DNA from: Butyricimonas virosa
Lineage (GTDB): Bacteria > Bacteroidota > Bacteroidia > Bacteroidales > Marinifilaceae
Length of the DNA: 64,000 nt
Direction: 5' to 3'
Assembly: GCF_025148635.1 (NCBI RefSeq)
Contig: NZ_CP102269.1
Location: 124,001-188,000, forward strand
Shown: positions 36,607 through 45,342 of the stretch, piece after piece
Layout: each line of letters opens with the position of its first letter
How positions within the stretch are numbered: the first letter of the stretch is position 1
Notes under the pieces: generated by a model
The model's input: only the letters and a program-made list of their open reading frames with translations
What the model was told of the DNA's origin: nothing
Databases searched by the model: none
Position numbers and translations under genes: made by a program

Positions 36607-36686
36607 GAGTAAGCCTGATAAATTTGATAAATAATAATTCCATCACCAAATATACACGACCAATTTTTATTCCATATCGTGTATAC
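36607..36686 (-). pseudogene. Fragment of a B4-type immunity gene
   Basis: About 80 bp closely match the middle of the immunity gene at 42806-43234 (around 43057-43136, coding GRVYLVMGIIIYQTYQ). One C is missing relative to the intact copy, so the frame is broken. It shows that a B4-like unit once stood here. Confidence 0.75.
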
Positions 36687-36694
36687 AATAACAC

Positions 36695-37153
36695 TTATCC
36701 TAAAATATCACGATCTATTATTTTATTAGGTAAAAATGTAAAATGTACATAATTCACTAGGTTAAAAAATGTGATATCATGCTCTTGGATTTCCAAACCA
36801 ATACCTGCATCATCCGTTTCTATCCAAATTGTAAGAGTTGTATCATAACGAACATCTAGTTTCATCGCCCTAAGTACATCCTCCCTACCAGTTAATACGC
36901 TTCTGAGTTCATTTAGTGATGGGGTTATGTTTTCGTATTCGAATATACTCTCTGATGATGATATTGCCCATAAATTATACGTTTTCTCCCCTTGAGTTCC
37001 ACTATGTTTTGATTGAAAGATTTGTCCTTTAGCAAAAAAACGATCAGGAGAAACACCCAATTGTTTCGTTATATCCGTTACAGATACCTCTTCTGAAGTG
37101 ATTGCCAATTCACAACTAATTTTGAAATAATAACTATCTATCTCCATAATCAT
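36695..37153 (-). CDS. Orphan DUF4279-like protein, probable immunity gene without toxin
   Basis: The 152-aa protein resembles DUF4279: YFKISCELAITSEEVSVTDI, TKQLGVSPDRFFAKGQ, then NLWAISS and a C-terminal LTIWIETDDAGIGLEIQEHD. A related domain forms the immunity gene of B0 (51101-51862). No toxin tip precedes it; the next feature is a worn core fragment. It is open and undamaged, so it looks like a retained immunity gene. Start is ATG at 37153 or two codons later. Confidence 0.65.
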   Translation of the reverse strand: MIMEIDSYYFKISCELAITSEEVSVTDITKQLGVSPDRFFAKGQIFQSKHSGTQGEKTYNLWAISSSESIFEYENITPSLNELRSVLTGREDVLRAMKLDVRYDTTLTIWIETDDAGIGLEIQEHDITFFNLVNYVHFTFLPNKIIDRDILG

Positions 37154-37189
37154 CTATTTTATTCAATCCACATAATCATATAAATTATC

Positions 37190-37459
37190 TATGCATTTCC
37201 GCCAAGCTCATCAACCGGTTACCCGTGTAACTGTAAACAAGGTTATCAACCAGCTTGCCTCCTGCTGTCCGCCGCACCGTCTTGATATTCCCGTTAAGTC
37301 GTAAGTCATGCCCTTCTCCAGGTAACCGCCCACCAACGTCGACCACGTCTGCCGCTCTTCTGTTTCTCCCCCGTCCCCGTCAAGCAATCAACACCGTCAT
37401 TCGTGAAAACGTACAATAAGGCTACGTTGCTATCCTGCCGCCACTCGCTGATTACTCGA
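37190..37459 (-). pseudogene. B9: worn fragment of locus-B Rhs core
   Basis: In pieces the minus strand encodes ISEWRQDSNVALLYVFTNDG, then (shifted) NIKTVRRTAGGKLVDNLVY and YTGNRL, matching B0 around residues 1000-1090 (ISEWEWQQGTNVALMYGFTY). Multiple frameshifts and substitutions. No tip follows. It is the outermost core remnant of array B. Confidence 0.75.
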
Positions 37460-37522
37460 ATACTTTATATTACTACACTTCTTTCTAGGCAAGATTCATC
37501 CTGTCTTATAAAAAACATTAGT

Positions 37523-37795
37523 CTACTCTTTCAATTTTTGTATTGCATTTTTCATTATATTTTTTAATTTATCATTACCATAATATCCTAAATTATTTTC
37601 TCGCCATCGATCGTTAGACTCATAAAAATCTAAATCATACGCAAGCTCTGATAAGACTTCATTTAATTTTGAATCTTGTACACTTTCATCATTCCAAACT
37701 TCTTCTTGAAATTCCCTTATAAGTTCATCTTTACTTGGAGATTCCGCCTCTAAAATACATTGCAATAATTTTATTAATTCTATTCTACTCCTCAT
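37523..37795 (-). CDS. Putative immunity protein (B8)
   Basis: Starting at an internal ATG (37795), the 90-aa acidic helical protein (RIELIKLLQCILEAESPSKD, EFQEEVWNDESVQDSKLNEV, KLKNIMKNAIQKLKE) looks like a complete small immunity gene. The upstream tip remnant is in the same frame and runs into it without a stop, so a fused product of 131 aa (from 37918) is possible. Family not recognised. Confidence 0.55.
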   Translation of the reverse strand: MRSRIELIKLLQCILEAESPSKDELIREFQEEVWNDESVQDSKLNEVLSELAYDLDFYESNDRWRENNLGYYGNDKLKNIMKNAIQKLKE

Positions 37796-37948
37796 ATTAA
37801 TGGGTATAAACCTTTTATTGATTAAATTTTTACTACTTCGTATTACCGTGGTGACTTCTCCCGTTAAAGGATTTGTACCAACTAGCAGCCCCTTTCCACT
37901 GCCTAAACCATTGGGCAAAATATAATTAATCGACTTATTAAGAGGATC
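37796..37948 (-). pseudogene. B8: toxin-tip remnant without core
   Basis: About 50 codons (DPLNKSINYILPNGLGSGKG, LLVGTNPLTGEVTTVIRSSK, NLINKRFIPI) look like the C-terminal end of a tip. No core is attached upstream, and the frame reads into the immunity gene without a stop. Activity unknown. Confidence 0.5.
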
Positions 37949-38072
37949 ATAAATTAAGTTTTATTGATTCAAGACATAATCTTCCACTAGCTATACCTTT
38001 ACCTCTTTTCATTTTAAGTAGTTTCTTAAAATTTTGATCGAAATTACTCGAATTTATGATTCTCGTTTCCAT
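37947..38072 (-). pseudogene. B7: remnant of a small immunity gene
   Basis: A 41-codon frame from an ATG at 38072 (METRIINSSNFDQNFKKLLK, MKRGKGIASGRLCLES) begins 4 bp after the tip remnant, as an immunity gene would, but is very short and runs into the B8 tip remnant. It is probably truncated. Confidence 0.45.
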
Positions 38073-38076
38073 AACA

Positions 38077-38196
38077 CTAATTCTTAAAAATGGTCAATGT
38101 TTCATCTGCCGTACCTATTCTTTTTAACTTTCTACCAACTACTTCAAATACTTTCCATACACCACCATTATGAGCATCAATAATACAAGTTAACTT
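38077..38196 (-). pseudogene. B7: Ntox21-like toxin-tip remnant without core
   Basis: Thirty-nine codons and a stop (CIIDAHNGGVWKVFEVVG, then RIGTADETLTIFKN) match the C-terminal signature of Ntox21-type tips (HNGGVWK...RIGT) as I remember it. The fragment begins immediately after, and in frame with, the stop of the B6 immunity gene, with no core between. A deletion therefore joined B6 immunity to the end of another cassette. Confidence 0.6.
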
Positions 38197-38487
38197 TCAT
38201 ATCATCTCGCTAGTCATTCGAGCATCAGAAAAATATTCCACTTTCATTTCAGGTAATTCTTTTTGTATGCTTATAGCTATTCTCCGACCTTCTTGATCAA
38301 GCGTATCTATAAGAGTACCATCAATGTATCCATTATAATGTTCCTCCCAATAGTCAGATAACCAATCATTAAGTCTAATAATGATTGCATTACTTAATCC
38401 AAGACTACAAGGATCTATATATTCTCCTTTATATTTATCTCTAATTCCAGTACCATTTAACAAAGCATCTATTATGATATATTTCAT
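38197..38487 (-). CDS. Putative immunity protein (B6)
   Basis: The 96-aa protein (YIIIDALLNGTGIRDKYKGE, SNAIIIRLNDWLSDYWEEH, ELPEMKVEYFSDA) overlaps the B6 tip stop by 4 nt. Its pattern, GTGIRD near the start and ELP-K-YFSDA near the end, recurs as a partner of Rhs tips, but I know no family name. The end abuts a deletion join, so the last residues may not be original. Confidence 0.6.
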   Translation of the reverse strand: MKYIIIDALLNGTGIRDKYKGEYIDPCSLGLSNAIIIRLNDWLSDYWEEHYNGYIDGTLIDTLDQEGRRIAISIQKELPEMKVEYFSDARMTSEMI

Positions 38488-39941
38488 TTTAAAGGTCTAA
38501 AAAATCTATAATCTATTATCCCACTCTTAGTAATGCCTATTTCATAAATTCCCTTTATACCATTCATTGTTCCCTCCATTTGGTATATTTTATATCCATC
38601 CCTTTTAATGATAGGCTTGATTGACAATATTGCATCATCAAATATATATGGGAAATTATGACTAGTAGGATCTTGTATCGCTCGAGCTCGAACTCGTTCT
38701 GCATACTTGTATCCATGTCTATACACGCTTGTTTCACTTTTTAACAGGTTCATAAATAACCCTTTTGTTATTGCTGTCATGGACAAACCATCCACCCATG
38801 ATTCTATACTTCTCAAATGATACCAAGTCTCACTCCAAGCTGCCGCCAGTAAATCACTTCCCTGGTGGCTCAAGAAATAGGCGATAGCCTTGTTCTTGCC
38901 ATCTTTACCCGAGTATAGGTCACTGACGGCCAACTCTAGCTCACTCAATTGACGCTCGGCAAGTCCGAATTTATTCTTCCAGTAAGAATTCCAACCTTTG
39001 CTATCGTAAACGGGAGCCAACCCCGGGTCTGAATAAAAACTTGCAAATTTCTTAAAATCACCTACATACTCGTCAGGAACGACAACCACGCCATCACTAC
39101 CATCATCCGTGTTTAGAAGAACATTATAATCTTTGTCCACGTAATGAGTCACCAAAGCTCCACTGGGATCTATAAATACCATCGGGTTTCCGGAACAATA
39201 ATTATATGGCGATAATGAAATGAAACTCTCTTGAAAAGGATCCACCCCGAACCATCTCCCCAGCCTGCTATCGTACATCCTAGCCCCGTAATCCAACCAC
39301 TCCAAATCCCCCGTCACCTGCTCCTCCTTGCCGTTGTACTTGTAACGATTAGCCGCCAACTGCGGGTAGTCACCCCTCGCCTGTCTCGCCCCGAAAGGGT
39401 AGTAATCGTTCCGCTCCAGCACCTTTCCCGTGCCGTCAACGATCACACGAACGCTACCCAGGTGATCCGTCAAGAAGTAATTCACCTCTCCTTGCCCCCC
39501 GTTTGAAGCTCCCGGCCTGATCACCCCGTCCCCAAAGCTTGCCGATTCGAGTTGCAACCCCGCTCCACTCTTCCTGTATGTCAAAGAACCAAGGTAGTCA
39601 AAACCGTTCACGTCACCGTTATTCCTAACCCGTAACTTCGTGCCGTCAGCAAGGTAATCGTACTTTGCCTTCAACTCACCGCCCGTCGTCTTGACTTCAC
39701 TCAACAAATTTAAGACATTATAACCGAAATTCAAAGCTCGACGGCTATCATTCGTCATGTTCCCGTTCTTGTCATAAGCGTAAGTGCCAGATGCTGTACC
39801 ACCACGGGAATAAACATCCCCCGCCAGCACGGAGGTAATGTTCTCCGTCAAACTTGTCAACTGGGCTACCCGTGCCCAGCCACTCATCTTCAGGCTCGTC
39901 ACCAAACCCTTCACAAAATAAAAATCGAGGAGGTTCTTCAT
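38484..39941 (-). CDS. B6: orphan Rhs cassette with HNFPYIFDD-type tip, ATG inside hairpin
   Basis: The frame opens at an ATG in the loop of the upstream hairpin (MKNLLDFYFVKGLVTSLKM), skips about 700 bp of core present in B0, and re-enters at QLTSLTENI. The RHS core is complete (GRWFGVDPFQESFISLSPYN, then IDPSGALV). After a helical linker the tip reads VRARAIQDPTSHNFPYIFDD, IIKRDGYKIYQMEGTMNGIK, EIGITKSGIIDYRFFRPL. The pattern recurs in other Rhs tips; activity unknown to me. Whether the hairpin ATG is used is uncertain; no signal peptide is present. Confidence 0.75.
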   Translation of the reverse strand: MKNLLDFYFVKGLVTSLKMSGWARVAQLTSLTENITSVLAGDVYSRGGTASGTYAYDKNGNMTNDSRRALNFGYNVLNLLSEVKTTGGELKAKYDYLADGTKLRVRNNGDVNGFDYLGSLTYRKSGAGLQLESASFGDGVIRPGASNGGQGEVNYFLTDHLGSVRVIVDGTGKVLERNDYYPFGARQARGDYPQLAANRYKYNGKEEQVTGDLEWLDYGARMYDSRLGRWFGVDPFQESFISLSPYNYCSGNPMVFIDPSGALVTHYVDKDYNVLLNTDDGSDGVVVVPDEYVGDFKKFASFYSDPGLAPVYDSKGWNSYWKNKFGLAERQLSELELAVSDLYSGKDGKNKAIAYFLSHQGSDLLAAAWSETWYHLRSIESWVDGLSMTAITKGLFMNLLKSETSVYRHGYKYAERVRARAIQDPTSHNFPYIFDDAILSIKPIIKRDGYKIYQMEGTMNGIKGIYEIGITKSGIIDYRFFRPLK

Positions 39942-39957
39942 TTTTTTCCTCCTCGAT
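39924..39957 (-). terminator. Inter-cassette hairpin before B6
   Basis: ATCGAGGAGG/CCTCCTCGAT stem with a loop containing an ATG; minus strand runs on TTTTTATTTT. The 5' arm also supplies GAGGAGG seven bases before the ATG that opens the B6 frame. The upstream 60 bp (39958-40018) are conserved before every B hairpin. Confidence 0.8.
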
Positions 39958-40043
39958 AATTTTTACATTTCAAGTTAATATCTTAAAGTAACTTTAGAGT
40001 AAACTTTTTTAGATAATACAAGAAAAACTTTCCTATTACAACT

Positions 40044-40074
40044 ATCGAGGAGAACAATAAACGTTCCCCTCGAT
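40044..40074 (-). terminator. Second hairpin after the B5 immunity gene
   Basis: ATCGAGGAG/CCCCTCGAT with a variable loop (one mismatch), 60 bp downstream of the lipoprotein stop. This gives a double terminator between B5 and B6. It resembles the inter-cassette stems but lacks the loop ATG. Confidence 0.6.
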
Positions 40075-40134
40075 TATTTGATACTCGCTAATCAATCAAC
40101 TTTTCCATGGCGATACATTTTTCCGTTAAACAAA

Positions 40135-40617
40135 TCAATAAAAACCGGAATAAATCAATGATAAACTATCCTTATCACATATCACGTATTCTCGTTTCAA
40201 CACCTGGTAATCCATATCTATACAAGCATCACTCCTGTAACCAGGTATCGTGTCAACAAATTGAATCAATTTCGCCACATTCACTAAATCTTGTTCTTGC
40301 CCACTAGAATTACCATAATAAACAACAAGACGACCATTCAAAAAAGCATATCCCTTTATCCTTTTCTTTTTATAGAAAAAACTTGTACCCAAAAATAAAA
40401 TTTCCTTGTCGTTTCTTTTATGCATAAAAAATGTATAAAACTCCTCCTTTTCTTTTTTTCCCCAAACAGAATCTGCATAAGAAATGAAATTTTCTATTTT
40501 ATCCCTTAAGACTGGAGTAAAAGCTATCGAACCTCGATTGTTTTCATCAAACTTGCTATCACGTTTACAACCGAAACAATACAACATCACGAATAATACA
40601 CAAATATACTTCTTCAT
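40135..40617 (-). CDS. Lipoprotein immunity protein of the B5 JAB-type toxin
   Basis: The 160-aa protein has a lipoprotein signal (YICVLFVMLYCFGC, lipobox Cys17), then a conserved region shared with the B2 immunity gene: ENNRGS, FISYADS, GTSFFYKKKRIKGYAFLNGR, LVVYYGNSSG, KLIQFVDTIPG. Being lipid-anchored in the envelope, it should protect on the periplasmic side. It starts 5 bp after the tip stop. Family unnamed. Confidence 0.7.
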   Translation of the reverse strand: MKKYICVLFVMLYCFGCKRDSKFDENNRGSIAFTPVLRDKIENFISYADSVWGKKEKEEFYTFFMHKRNDKEILFLGTSFFYKKKRIKGYAFLNGRLVVYYGNSSGQEQDLVNVAKLIQFVDTIPGYRSDACIDMDYQVLKREYVICDKDSLSLIYSGFY

Positions 40618-40621
40618 ACTT

Positions 40622-42727
40622 CTATTTTTTTATCTTATTTTTCAACGTTTTCCCAGAATCAACTTTTATAATTAATATACTAGGATTCCAAGGTGTGTAA
40701 TTGTACAAATTCTGACTTACCTTGTGATATATATAATGCCGAGGAAAATCTTCCGGATATCTCTTACCAGTTGTCTTAAATTCATTATACCTTCGAGCGA
40801 TCGTGGCCATATCACCGTCATACCCCTCCTCGTTATAACCTGATGCTTTTTGAGTTTCATTACCACCCCAGGGATGACTATGCAAACTAAACGTTATATT
40901 GGATTCTTTATACTGGAAATAAACCATACGAACGAATCTATCATTATTGTTCGTCCGTATAGAATAAATCTCTTTACCATCATGCATAAACCCATTTAAT
41001 CCCCATTCAACATTTGAATTATCTGCTACAAATTTGAATAAATTGAACACGTCAACGGCATCACGAGTAAAGGCATAATGAGTTCCCAAACTTGTAGGCT
41101 TACCACTTAAAGAAGGTAATATTGTTCTATCATAAATCGTGACAAATTCATTTACATTTACATCTCCCTTTTTAGCCGAGTTCGAAGCGTATAAAACATC
41201 ATAAGCATCATCCGTTTTTTCTAGAAATACGATAGAGCCATCTGCCATCAACTGGTAATTATCTATCCACATTCCCTCGATGTCCACGAATTTAACGGGA
41301 TTTCCGGAACAATAACTGTAAGACGATAAAGGATAATAACGTTCCTGCAATGGATCCCCCGAAAACCATCTCCCCAGCCCGCTATCGTACATCCTAGCCC
41401 CGTAATCCAACCACTCCAAATCCCCCGTCACCTGCTCCTCCTTACCGTTATACTTGAACCGGTTCGCCGCCAGTTGCGGGTAGTCACTCCTCGCCTGTCT
41501 CGCCCCGAAAGGGTAGTAATCGTTCCGCTCCAGCACCTTTCCCGTGCCGTCAACGATCACACGAACGCTACCCAGGTGATCCGTCAAGAAGTAATTCACC
41601 TCTCCTTGACCCCCGTTTGAATCTCCCGGCCGAATCACGCCGTCCCCGAAGCTTGCCGACTCGAGTTGTAAACCCGCTCCACTTTTCCTGTATGTCAAAG
41701 AACCAAGGTAGTCAAAACCGTTCACCTCACCCTTGTCCCTCACCCGTAACTTCGTCCCATCGGCAAGGTAATCGTACTTTGCCTTCAACTCCCCGCCAAC
41801 AGTCTTGACTTCACTCAACAAATTTAAAACATTATAACCGAAATCCAATGCACGACGGCTATCATTCGTCATGTTCCCGTTTTTATCATAAGCGTAAGTT
41901 CCCGATACTGTACCACCACGGGAATAAACATCTCCCGCCAGCGTGGAGGAAACGTTCTCTATCAAACTCGTCAACTGGTTACCCGTGCACGTGTAAACCA
42001 GGTTATCCACCAGCGTGCCTCCCGCCGTCCGCTGCAACGTCTTGAGGTTACCGTTACGGTCGTAAGTCAAACCCCTCTCCAGGTAACTGCCCGCCAACGT
42101 CGACCACGTCGTCCCGCTCTTCTGTTTCTGCGTCGTTTCCTTCAAGCGATTAACACCGTCATACGTGAAACCGTACATCAACGCCACGTTTGCCCCCTGT
42201 TGCCACTCCCACTCGCTGATGTTACCGTTCCAACAAGCGACACCTCCACCCGCGGGGCTCTCGTATCGTAACCTCATCTTGAAAGGGGTACTCTCTTTGC
42301 TCGTCAACCACCCCCTCGGGTTGTAAGCCAGCGTCTCCGTCGTGTTTCCCAGCTTCCTCGAAACAAGCCTACCCACGGCGTCATAAGTGTAAACCACCGT
42401 CGCCGGGCTACCCCCGTTCAACCTCGTCGTCGATGACAGCAGCCGGCCACGGTCATCGTACGTGTTCTCGCTCTCCAGCACGTCCGTCCGACTGGCGCTC
42501 ACCTGGTGGCTCTCCCGCTGTTGAACCACGTTACCCGCGAAATCGTACTTCACGTCAACACGGCTCGTGAAACCCTCCACGTTATCGCTCACTGTCTGGA
42601 TCACACGACAACGATCGTCATAATAAGTCGTCGTGGCGAGCCACTTCTCGGGACTGGCTCCCAGGACTCTCGTCCTCACGCTCGTTACCAGTCCCGTCAT
42701 AAAATGAAAATCGAGGAGGTTCTTCAT
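40622..42727 (-). CDS. B5: long orphan Rhs cassette with JAB/JAMM-type toxin tip
   Basis: The 701-codon frame opens at the hairpin-loop ATG (MKNLLDFHFMTGLVTSVRTR) and keeps the full YD-repeat segment missing from the other B orphans. The RHS core is complete and leads to the variant end VDIEGMWIDNYQLM. The tip matches Tox-JAB-type toxins: NVEWGLNGFMHDGKEIYSIR, FSLHSHPWGGNE (JAMM His-Ser-His-Pro), a following Ser and GDMATI Asp, then HYIYHKVSQNLYNYTPWNPS. The Asp is further from the HxH than in classic JAMM enzymes. A zinc peptidase activity is inferred. No signal peptide. Confidence 0.8.
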   Translation of the reverse strand: MKNLLDFHFMTGLVTSVRTRVLGASPEKWLATTTYYDDRCRVIQTVSDNVEGFTSRVDVKYDFAGNVVQQRESHQVSASRTDVLESENTYDDRGRLLSSTTRLNGGSPATVVYTYDAVGRLVSRKLGNTTETLAYNPRGWLTSKESTPFKMRLRYESPAGGGVACWNGNISEWEWQQGANVALMYGFTYDGVNRLKETTQKQKSGTTWSTLAGSYLERGLTYDRNGNLKTLQRTAGGTLVDNLVYTCTGNQLTSLIENVSSTLAGDVYSRGGTVSGTYAYDKNGNMTNDSRRALDFGYNVLNLLSEVKTVGGELKAKYDYLADGTKLRVRDKGEVNGFDYLGSLTYRKSGAGLQLESASFGDGVIRPGDSNGGQGEVNYFLTDHLGSVRVIVDGTGKVLERNDYYPFGARQARSDYPQLAANRFKYNGKEEQVTGDLEWLDYGARMYDSGLGRWFSGDPLQERYYPLSSYSYCSGNPVKFVDIEGMWIDNYQLMADGSIVFLEKTDDAYDVLYASNSAKKGDVNVNEFVTIYDRTILPSLSGKPTSLGTHYAFTRDAVDVFNLFKFVADNSNVEWGLNGFMHDGKEIYSIRTNNNDRFVRMVYFQYKESNITFSLHSHPWGGNETQKASGYNEEGYDGDMATIARRYNEFKTTGKRYPEDFPRHYIYHKVSQNLYNYTPWNPSILIIKVDSGKTLKNKIKK

Positions 42728-42741
42728 TTTTCCTCCTCGAT
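42710..42741 (-). terminator. Inter-cassette hairpin before B5
   Basis: ATCGAGGAGG (42710-42719) and CCTCCTCGAT (42732-42741); loop contains the ATG that opens the B5 frame. Upstream conserved block at about 42742-42792. Confidence 0.8.
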
Positions 42742-42805
42742 GATTTTTACATTTCTAGTTAATATCTAAAGTAAGTTTAGAGTAAACTTTTTTCTCGATA
42801 ATACA

Positions 42806-43234
42806 CTATTCATTTTCAAATTCTATTTTTCGCTTAAAATACATTTGCCTCGCATATTCATCTTTCTCTATAATCAGATTTTCGTATGACTTCTTATCTG
42901 TACATAATTCTGTATAACCAAAAATTGCTTGTACAAAAGGATAAATACCTTCATCTTTACCTATTGTTCTAAACTCCCAATTAAAAATTAATCTCTCATC
43001 TACAACTTCAAACAATTGGCAGGGACAGGAAAGAATACAACCGTCATCATCTATCAAGTAAGCTTGATAAGTTTGATAAATAATAATTCCCATCACCAAA
43101 TATACACGACCAATTTCTATTCCATATCGTGTATACGCTGATGCTCCAAATCGGCCAAAAATATCCTCTCCAATTTGTTCATATTCATAAGGACGCAAAT
43201 CCATTCCACTGTTACTGACACAACGTACTTTCAT
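42806..43234 (-). CDS. Putative immunity protein (B4)
   Basis: The 142-aa protein (MKVRCVSNSGMDL, IGRVYLVMGIIIYQTYQAYL, CPCQLFEVVDERLIFNWEF, IFGYTELCTDKKSYENLI) belongs to a recurring Bacteroidetes immunity type without a name known to me. It is intact and begins 3 bp after the ancestral stop of the B4 tip (43238), although the tip itself is frameshifted. A fragment of a relative lies at 36607-36686. Confidence 0.65.
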   Translation of the reverse strand: MKVRCVSNSGMDLRPYEYEQIGEDIFGRFGASAYTRYGIEIGRVYLVMGIIIYQTYQAYLIDDDGCILSCPCQLFEVVDERLIFNWEFRTIGKDEGIYPFVQAIFGYTELCTDKKSYENLIIEKDEYARQMYFKRKIEFENE

Positions 43235-43237
43235 AAA

Positions 43238-44709
43238 CTATTTGAATTTAAAATCATCTACATATTTAAGAACTCCATCTACATATTTCCCCACATAATG
43301 TATCGTTTACTTTATTTCCATCTAACCCTCTATGTACATACTCTAATTTATCCCAACCTAGCCAACGAGAATCCTTTAAACCTTTTATTATAACAGAACC
43401 CATTTTAGGATTACTCATTATCTCTTTCATAGCAACCTGTTCCGCTAGATTTAATGCCGTAGTTCTACCTGTAGAGCCTCGACCAAGAAACTTTATCAAA
43501 GTACTACTTCCCATTATTCCTTTAACAGCATTCTTAAACAGGCCATTAGCAATAAATCCCAAAGATAATCCATTTGCCAAAAGCTCCATATCGGTATAAT
43601 GGATTCTCAATTCATAAGCTGCGGCATATATTGTACGCACATCATCATGACTTAAGAAAGCTTTTATTGCCTCATTTTTACCACTCTTACTCTTGTACCA
43701 ATTACTAATCACTAATTCTACTTCTGTTAATTGACGTTCGGCCAACCCGAATTCATTTTTCCAGTAACGATTCCATCTTTCGTCATCGTAATAAGACTTC
43801 ACGCTCGGATCTTGATAAAATCTTGCAAAACTTTTAAAATCACCCACGTATTCATCCGGGACCATCACCACGTCATCACTACCATCATTCGTTTGTAAAA
43901 GAACATTATAATTCTTGTCCACGTAATGAGTCATCAAAGCCCCACTAGGATCTATAAATACCATTGGATTTCCGGAACAATAATTATATGGCGATAATGA
44001 AATGAAACTCTCTTGAAAAGGATCAACGCCAAACCATCTCCCTAGCCCGCTATCGTACATCCTCGCACCGTAATCCAACCACTCCAAATTCCCCGTCACC
44101 TGCTCCTCCTTACCGTTGTACTTGTAACGATTAGTCGCCAGTTGCGGGTAGTCACTCCTCGCCTGTCTCGCCCCGAAAGGATAGTAATCGTTCCGCTCCA
44201 GCACCTTTCCCGTGCCGTCAACGATCACACGAACGCTACCCAGGTGATCCGTCAAGAAGTAATTCACCTCTCCTTGCCCCCCGTTTGAAGCTCCCGGCCT
44301 GATCACCCCGTCCCCGAAGCTTGCCGATTCGAGTTGCAACCCCGCTCCACTCTTCCTGTATGTCAAAGAACCCAGGTAGTCAAAACCGTTCACCTCACCC
44401 TTGTCCCTCACCCGTAACTTCGTCCCATCGGCAAGGTAATCGTACTTTGCCTTCAACTCGCCGCCAACAGTCTTGACTTCACTCAACAAATTTAAGACAT
44501 TATAACCGAAATTCAAAGCTCGACGGTTATCATTCGTCATGTTCCCATTTTTGTCATACGTGTAACTACTAGTTGCCACGTTACCACGGGAATAAACATC
44601 ACCCGCCAGCGTGGAGGAAACGTTCTCTGTCAAACTCGTCAACCGGTTACCCGTGCCCAGCCACTCATCTTCAGGCTCGTCACCAAACCCTTCACAAAAT
44701 AAAAATCGA
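43238..44709 (-). pseudogene. B4: orphan Rhs cassette with frameshifted IHYV...DDFKFK tip
   Basis: After the hairpin the core frame is open from about 44709 (first ATG 44642) through the RHS core (GRWFGVDPFQESF, IDPSGALMTHYVDK). The tip reads GSTGRTTALNLAEQVAMKEI, MSNPKMGSVIIKGLKDSRWL, EYVHRGLDGNKV. Then one extra A (T-run at 43306-43308 on the plus strand) shifts the frame to a stop at 43266. Removing it restores TIHYVGKYVDGVLKYVDDFK and a stop at 43238, 3 bp before the immunity ATG. The tip type recurs in Rhs proteins; activity unknown. The hairpin ATG is out of frame here. Confidence 0.8.
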
Positions 44710-44737
44710 GGAGGTTCTTCATTTTTTCCTCCTCGAT
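44705..44737 (-). terminator. Inter-cassette hairpin before B4
   Basis: ATCGAGGAGG/CCTCCTCGAT with an ATG-bearing loop and T-tract on the minus strand. Conserved upstream block at about 44738-44800 (TTTACTCTAAAGTTACTTTA in coding sense). Confidence 0.8.
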
Positions 44738-44820
44738 GATTTTTACATTTACTAGTTAATATCTAAAGTAACTTTAGAGTAAACTTTTTTAGGATAAGAC
44801 ACTTTTTTCAGGATAATACA

Positions 44821-45342
44821 TCACTCAAAATCAGGATAAACGAAATCATATTTTCCTGTTTGCATCCGGTGGACTATACTATCGGGACTTATCACAATTC
44901 CAATTTCTGCCTTTCTATTTTCTCCTTTCAGTTTTCCAACCCAGGTAAAATCATTATCATTGATCTTCCAAACATGCCAGTTATTAGATATTTTTATTTG
45001 TTCTCCCGGTTTAGAACCGTAATCATTAGTATTTCTAAACAAAACATGATCAGTTTTCCCCACATTAGCAATATTCCCAACATATTCCCAATATCCCATC
45101 TTAAGCCCAAGTTTTGTTATACAATGAGCATAAAACTCAACTTCTCCATTCACGATTTCCAACAGATTGGGATTTTTATCGTCTGGATACTCCGTCTTGA
45201 AAACCCTAATAACATCGCTGTTTAATTGGGTAAGATCGCTAATTACATATTGTAAATACTTCTTCTTATTATTGTCCATCTTAACCGAAAAGACATCTCC
45301 TATTCTCGTGTTTGCTCTTTTCATTATTTTTTGTTCTTTCAC
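44821..45342 (-). CDS. Imm26-like immunity protein (B3)
   Basis: The 173-aa protein matches the Imm26 pattern as I recall it: NTRIGDVFSVKMD, KKKYLQYVISDLTQLNSDVI, EVEFYAHCITKLGLKMGYWE, YVGNI. It is identical at protein level to the B1 immunity protein (48978-49499). Its first base overlaps the last base of the tip stop. It presumably blocks the GIY-YIG-like nuclease; an alternative start six codons in (MKRANTRIGD) is possible. Confidence 0.7.
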   Translation of the reverse strand: MKEQKIMKRANTRIGDVFSVKMDNNKKKYLQYVISDLTQLNSDVIRVFKTEYPDDKNPNLLEIVNGEVEFYAHCITKLGLKMGYWEYVGNIANVGKTDHVLFRNTNDYGSKPGEQIKISNNWHVWKINDNDFTWVGKLKGENRKAEIGIVISPDSIVHRMQTGKYDFVYPDFE

